A stretch of DNA of 64,000 nt from Heterocephalus glaber (taxonomy: Eukaryota > Chordata > Mammalia > Rodentia > Bathyergidae), in assembly GCF_000247695.1 (NCBI RefSeq), contig NW_004624732.1, positions 45,657,793-45,721,792 on the forward strand. The letters are read 5' to 3'. This document shows, piece by piece, positions 59,681 through 64,000 of the stretch. Below the pieces are notes generated by a model. It did not search any database and was not told the origin of the DNA. It worked only from the letters and a program-made list of their open reading frames with translations. Numbering within the stretch: the first letter of the stretch is position 1; each line of letters opens with the position of its first letter. The position numbers were made by a program, and so were the translations under genes.

Positions 59681-61949
59681 TGTCATTCTTTTACACTAGT
59701 TATTGTTTCTTTTCTATCATTTAACCCTTGTAAGGGTTTATGATTATTGAAAATGTATTAATTGAGACGTTTCCCTTTAAATTTTATGCTGAAGAAAACT
59801 TTAAGGATAGTTTATATGCTATTCTACAGAATCACTAAGTCTTAACTACAAGATTGTTTGTTGATCAATTTCAAATTAGGAAAGCTTTTTGATATATAAT
59901 TCTGGAACCATTAGTTGTCATGAAAAAATATTCAATCTTAAATAAAGATACTCAGTTCAAAGCTCATAGCTTTTGTAATGAAATTTAATTTTAAAGTTAT
60001 TGTTATTATCGAGTGATTTTATGGGGCTCTTATTTTTGTAGTAATTCATACGGTGTCCACACTAGTAATATGTACATTCTTGATCTTTGACTTTCCTCAA
60101 AAGTACTTCCACTAGATGATCCATAAGTAACATATTCATAGTTATCATTATATCATTAGTGCTCGATGGATTTTTCTTTCTTACCCATTCAAAATTGTAA
60201 GGCAGTGTTTAGAGGCTATCCAAGGCCTGAATGAGTACAAACGTTCCATTAGCTCTGATCAAAATGATACTTTTTGTCAGGTGTTACTATTTGTCACTGA
60301 CCTCATCTCTATAGGCCAGTACATTGCACAGTCTGAATTTCAACTCAAGGGTCATGCTTGCTATTTTCAAATGCTGTATAGAACTTCTGTCCTTGAATTT
60401 AGATAGGAAAGCTAAATTGAAATAAGACTATTGATACAAAACTTTCAGGAACCAAGGTAGAGTGAGTCTTTATATTTGTTTGTGTAGAAGTCTATATATG
60501 CATTTAAGTCTAAAATTCAGCAGAACTTTCCAGTCATAAATCAAGGAACAAATGATTTGCATTAAACCAGTATTTAATTATTAAAAAACAAATGTTAGAA
60601 TTATCATTGTCCCTTTCAAAGCTGATCTCGTAGAAACTACCCTAGATCATAGTTTCCTCAAATAAGTGTTTTATCATTTGTTGAATTTGGGAATTTTTTA
60701 AAAATTATTTTATGCTCATGTAGAGTGTATGATTTCCTGAGAATTTTGCTTCCTCTGACCTGACTTCTTTTGTGGGGCACAATCTGCTGATTAGATTGGT
60801 AATCTACCATTTATTTCCATTATTTCTTACTTCCTATATTTATTTTCTACTCTTCAACTTGAATTATCAGAAATTGTAATTATATAAAATTTTAGTTTAT
60901 GAAATGTAAAATGTAAATATCTATAGATATTAAACTTTATAAACCTTTCCATTTAAAGATTAGCAAAATCCCTTAAATGTAAAGGATTTAGTCTAGTGTT
61001 ACACCAATAATTATTGGTAAATATAAAAGTAAAGACCTGGAAGGCTGTTAAAGGTTAAACATAAACAGCACTATTTATTATTGAAGTACTGTCTTTGATA
61101 TATAATATTTACATAATATAATATTGACCTCTAAACAATAATGTGATTCTAATTTTGTAGCATGTATTTCTAAAACATGCCTAACAAACTCTAAGGTCCA
61201 ATTATCAATCAACATATATATTTAATTGCATTTTGAGATCTAAACATTAAAATGGGGCAATAACACACACTGTATATGTAATAAAGAGGTCTAATAAAAT
61301 TAGCCTTGGCTATTCTGTCTTTTGTAATAACTTAAAATAGCAATTATATTTGCATCACAGCAAGTTGCTACAATTCTAGTATTATTGAATTACAATACAT
61401 TTTTAAATAAAAATAGTAAATCTTCAAGCTTATTACAAGAACAATGTATTACTGAATTGAGGTAGATACTAATATATAGCAGCTTTCACTTCATATACCA
61501 TATGATTTACATGTACATCTCAGGAGTGGATTCCACAATTGCTGCATATTAATTAAGACTCAGAATAAGTCCTAAATTTCCCTATATATTTCTCTTCTGA
61601 CAATGCATAGGTGGTACTAAAAAGACCAGGTCTCATATTTTTTAAAATTTTCTTAAAAATCTTGCTTTTTAAAAAGGCAAGTGAAAGCTAAAAAAGAAGA
61701 TAAAAATAAATTAAACAAAGCAGAAAAAATTACGATGTAGGAGGAAAAGAGAAATAGCTGGTTGGAGTAACTGGCACCTGATAATCATGCAAATTATCCT
61801 AAAAACTTTTGTAAAAACAATTGTGTAATATTGGAACTTTAAAAATCAAAACACTCTTGAATAAGGACGTCATCTATCTTTGTATTCTTTGTTTTCCTCT
61901 GAAGAAATAGACTGAATGGGATTAGCTTTTATAAATAAACTAATCCTAT
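59681..61949. other. Unique AT-rich DNA, no gene seen
   Basis: A 16-bp perfect palindrome accaataattattggt is at 61003-61018. Nothing else recognised. Confidence 0.5.
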
Positions 61950-62250
61950 TTCAGGGAAACATCATTTTCCATGTGAAAACACCTGTGCAATACTTGCAAC
62001 TCTTCTGCTGGAAAGTTTTCTCACTGTGTGCTGTGTTTACTTGTTCCTCAGCAGGGACTGCTGATGCTAATGGACTCACAGCAGTGCATCCTACTTCAGT
62101 TATTACAGGTCTAATTCAGTCATTAACATTTCATTAATGGACGGGCCTCCTGGCTGCAGGCTAGGCTGTGCAGATATTGATGAGCTCTCTGCTAAAAGAA
62201 GCAAGTCTTTAAGGTGGACCGCTTTAGATAGATATGGAGTGCCTTAGTGA
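61950..62250. promoter_or_regulatory. Candidate conserved non-coding element (speculative)
   Basis: Repeat-free and less AT-rich than its surroundings, with clustered TAAT-type cores (ctaattcagtcattaac, tcattaatgg) and an octamer-like atgctaat at about 62064. No direct evidence of conservation is available from one sequence. Confidence 0.2.
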
Positions 62251-62676
62251 AGTTTTTCAAGGAGAAGGAGGCAGGACTGTTTTAAGAGTTTAGCCTAGTG
62301 TTAGGTTACCACAAAATGGAGATGCAAAAGGGTTCTTACTCCACCCTAGATAATGCTACAGCATTTTATAAATTGGCACATATTACAGGGTAGCTGGTTA
62401 TCTAATTATGCCTTCCTAAACAAAGCACCCTGCGTGCGCCCCACGTAAGATATCTCAAAACATTTTCTGATAGCAATTTCAACTTTTTGTTTCCTGTTAC
62501 TTAGAAGTAAAAGTTTGAAGAAGTTGCATAATGAATATGTGATATAACATTTAAATTTCCTTGCAGCTACTGACATTATAGGAAAACACCCTGGGCTTCC
62601 TGCCTCTAATTGCTTTCTGTATTTCCTCCCTTCAATCTGCCTCATCAAGCTCTGAGCCTCACCTTGATATCACAGT

Positions 62677-62713
62677 AGAAAAAATCAGTGATGTTAGAAA
62701 AATCAGTGATGTT
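62677..62713. repeat. Tandem duplication of an 18-19 bp unit
   Basis: agaaaaaatcagtgatgtt (62677-62695) is followed directly by agaaaaatcagtgatgtt (62696-62713). The units differ by one A. Confidence 0.95.
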
Positions 62714-62845
62714 CATGTTGTCAAGACAAATGTGAACGTAAGTTGTTTTTTAACTTGATACTTCAGTACTGAATACAGAAGCAGTCGTATTTCTTTTATT
62801 GGGCTCCACATTCTCTTATAATTTTACTGGCTATTTTTCTACAGC

Positions 62846-62866
62846 TTTTTTTTTTTTTTTTTTTTT
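62846..62866. repeat. Homopolymer run of about 21 T
   Basis: An uninterrupted T run with no SINE body on either side that I can recognise. Confidence 0.95.
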
Positions 62867-63042
62867 ACTAGCGTGTCTTTTTCATCTCAGCAAGTACATC
62901 TTCCATGCCTCAGTGGCTGACTAAAAACCAATGGCACTTGGAATTATTTCTGTGCATGAGATTTACAAATCTAAATTTTCCCCCAATATTCTTTGGTGAT
63001 CCTGGGAATGTCCAAAATGATTTCATTCTATCTTTTTTACTA

Positions 63043-63180
63043 GTTTTCTGTGTTATATTACTTAACTGAAAAAGAAAACTTTCCTTAACTTCTACTTCCT
63101 TTTCTGTAAAATGAAGTTGTAGAACTATTTAATCTCTAAGGCCTCTTCAAACTCTAAAATCCTATGACTAGGAGTCCCAG
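63043..63180 (+). mobile_element. MIR SINE, sense
   Basis: Contains cttccttttctgtaaaatga near 63096, taatctctaaggcctcttca near 63130 and actctaaaatcctatgacta near 63151, the MIR core and 3' half in order. Confidence 0.65.
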
Positions 63181-64000
63181 CTTTGCATAAAGCAGGACAA
63201 TCAGATGTAAGAGTATGAACTGTATCCCCAGTTCTCCTATTAAACAAATTGTTAACTTTCAGTGCAACTGCAAATTGAAATATATTATATCATACAAATT
63301 TCTAATGCAAGTACTTTGTGAAAATTACTAATCTGATACCACAATTATGTTTGTAATGTAAAATTATAAAGTACAGCTATATTGCTTATAACTGTACATG
63401 AAACTTATATTGTTGCAATAAAATATGTTTAAATTCCATTACATAACTTTATTGTATTTTTAATAGCATCAACAATTTGAATAGAAAAAAATAGAAGAAG
63501 CAGGCAATCAAAAGAGGACAATTGTTGGTCCTGTAAATTCTATTCTGATGCTTAAATGGGATAACTAGCGATTTTCCTATAAGTGCTTTTAAACTGTACA
63601 TACCTTCAATACATTTTAAGCATGTCAGTCTATTTCTAGTACAAGTAGCATTAGGGCTGAGTCATTTCAAAAAACTTTGAATGAGTGATCCATAAAGTAT
63701 GTATTTTATGAGAATGTTCATTCTGATCTGAAAATGGTACTTTAATTTTTGTTTGTTTATATATTTTTAGACACTAAATTTTAGACTTCAGAGAGGATCA
63801 TGTTCTTAAGATGCAGAAACAAATATGAAAATTTTAATTTATATTTATGAAATGAAGGTAAATTTGAGAAAAGTAAAGACTTAAATATGTAGATAGTTAT
63901 ACAAGTTAAATATGATAATGTTTAGCATAATGAAAATATGTATAAATTCTAGGCCAAATTTTATTAAAAAATAGACCTTGCACAATTTTATTCATATAAC
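63181..64000. other. AT-rich unique DNA, no gene seen
   Basis: Nothing recognised up to the right edge. Confidence 0.5.

Noticed and set aside
61003..61018. 16-bp palindrome accaataattattggt
   Set aside because: Short and AT-rich, so expected by chance here. Noted but not promoted to a finding.

Overview
The window looks like nuclear DNA from a placental mammal, almost certainly a rodent. It is AT-rich with no CpG island. Long open frames are absent: the longest is about 138 codons and resembles nothing I know. It is full of mammalian interspersed repeats: tRNA-Ala-derived ID SINEs with A and B boxes, 7SL-derived B1 SINEs, dimeric B1-dID SINEs, ERVL-MaLR LTRs, L1, L2, MIR and old hAT fragments. 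B1-dID dimers, together with an ID subfamily ending in ccggtacc plus an A tail, suggest a non-muroid rodent (squirrel, dormouse, beaver or springhare side of the order) rather than mouse or rat. That placement is inference. I found no protein-coding exon, functional RNA gene, CRISPR array or bacterial-type feature. The window is best read as intergenic or deep-intronic DNA.

Layout. 1-13 kb: an L1 fragment at the left edge, a 20-bp AT cruciform candidate, an old L1 ORF2 fragment split by an ID, and a stack of LTRs (MLT1 split by B1-dID, then two MaLR LTRs) around (CT)n(CA)n. Then come a long GAA/GGA tract and another MaLR LTR. 13-24 kb: a 31-bp alternating purine/pyrimidine stretch, a B1, an L1 with a 5' inversion (twin priming) and a target-site duplication, then a complete MaLR element with two LTRs, an internal region and a perfect 5-bp duplication. 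A long hairpin and a B1-dID follow. 24-36 kb: microsatellites, a MaLR LTR, MIRs, an L2 holding a nested hAT, a perfect 20-bp palindrome, an ID with a clear duplication and a tiny retroposed U2 snRNA fragment. 36-46 kb: an MST-type LTR split by B1-dID, two IDs facing each other, MaLR LTR plus internal sequence, a severely 5'-truncated ID, and a 100-N gap inside a (CT)n tract that is itself inside an old LTR-like repeat. 46-64 kb: mostly unique AT-rich DNA with MIR, ID, L1, MER5-type and L2 fragments and one GC-richer candidate conserved non-coding segment near 62 kb.

No set of genes works together here. The interest lies in transposition history (nesting order, target-site duplications, inversions, truncations) and in non-B-DNA-forming sequences. 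Repeat family names come from recall of consensus sequences, not a search, so boundaries are approximate except where a target-site duplication fixes them.
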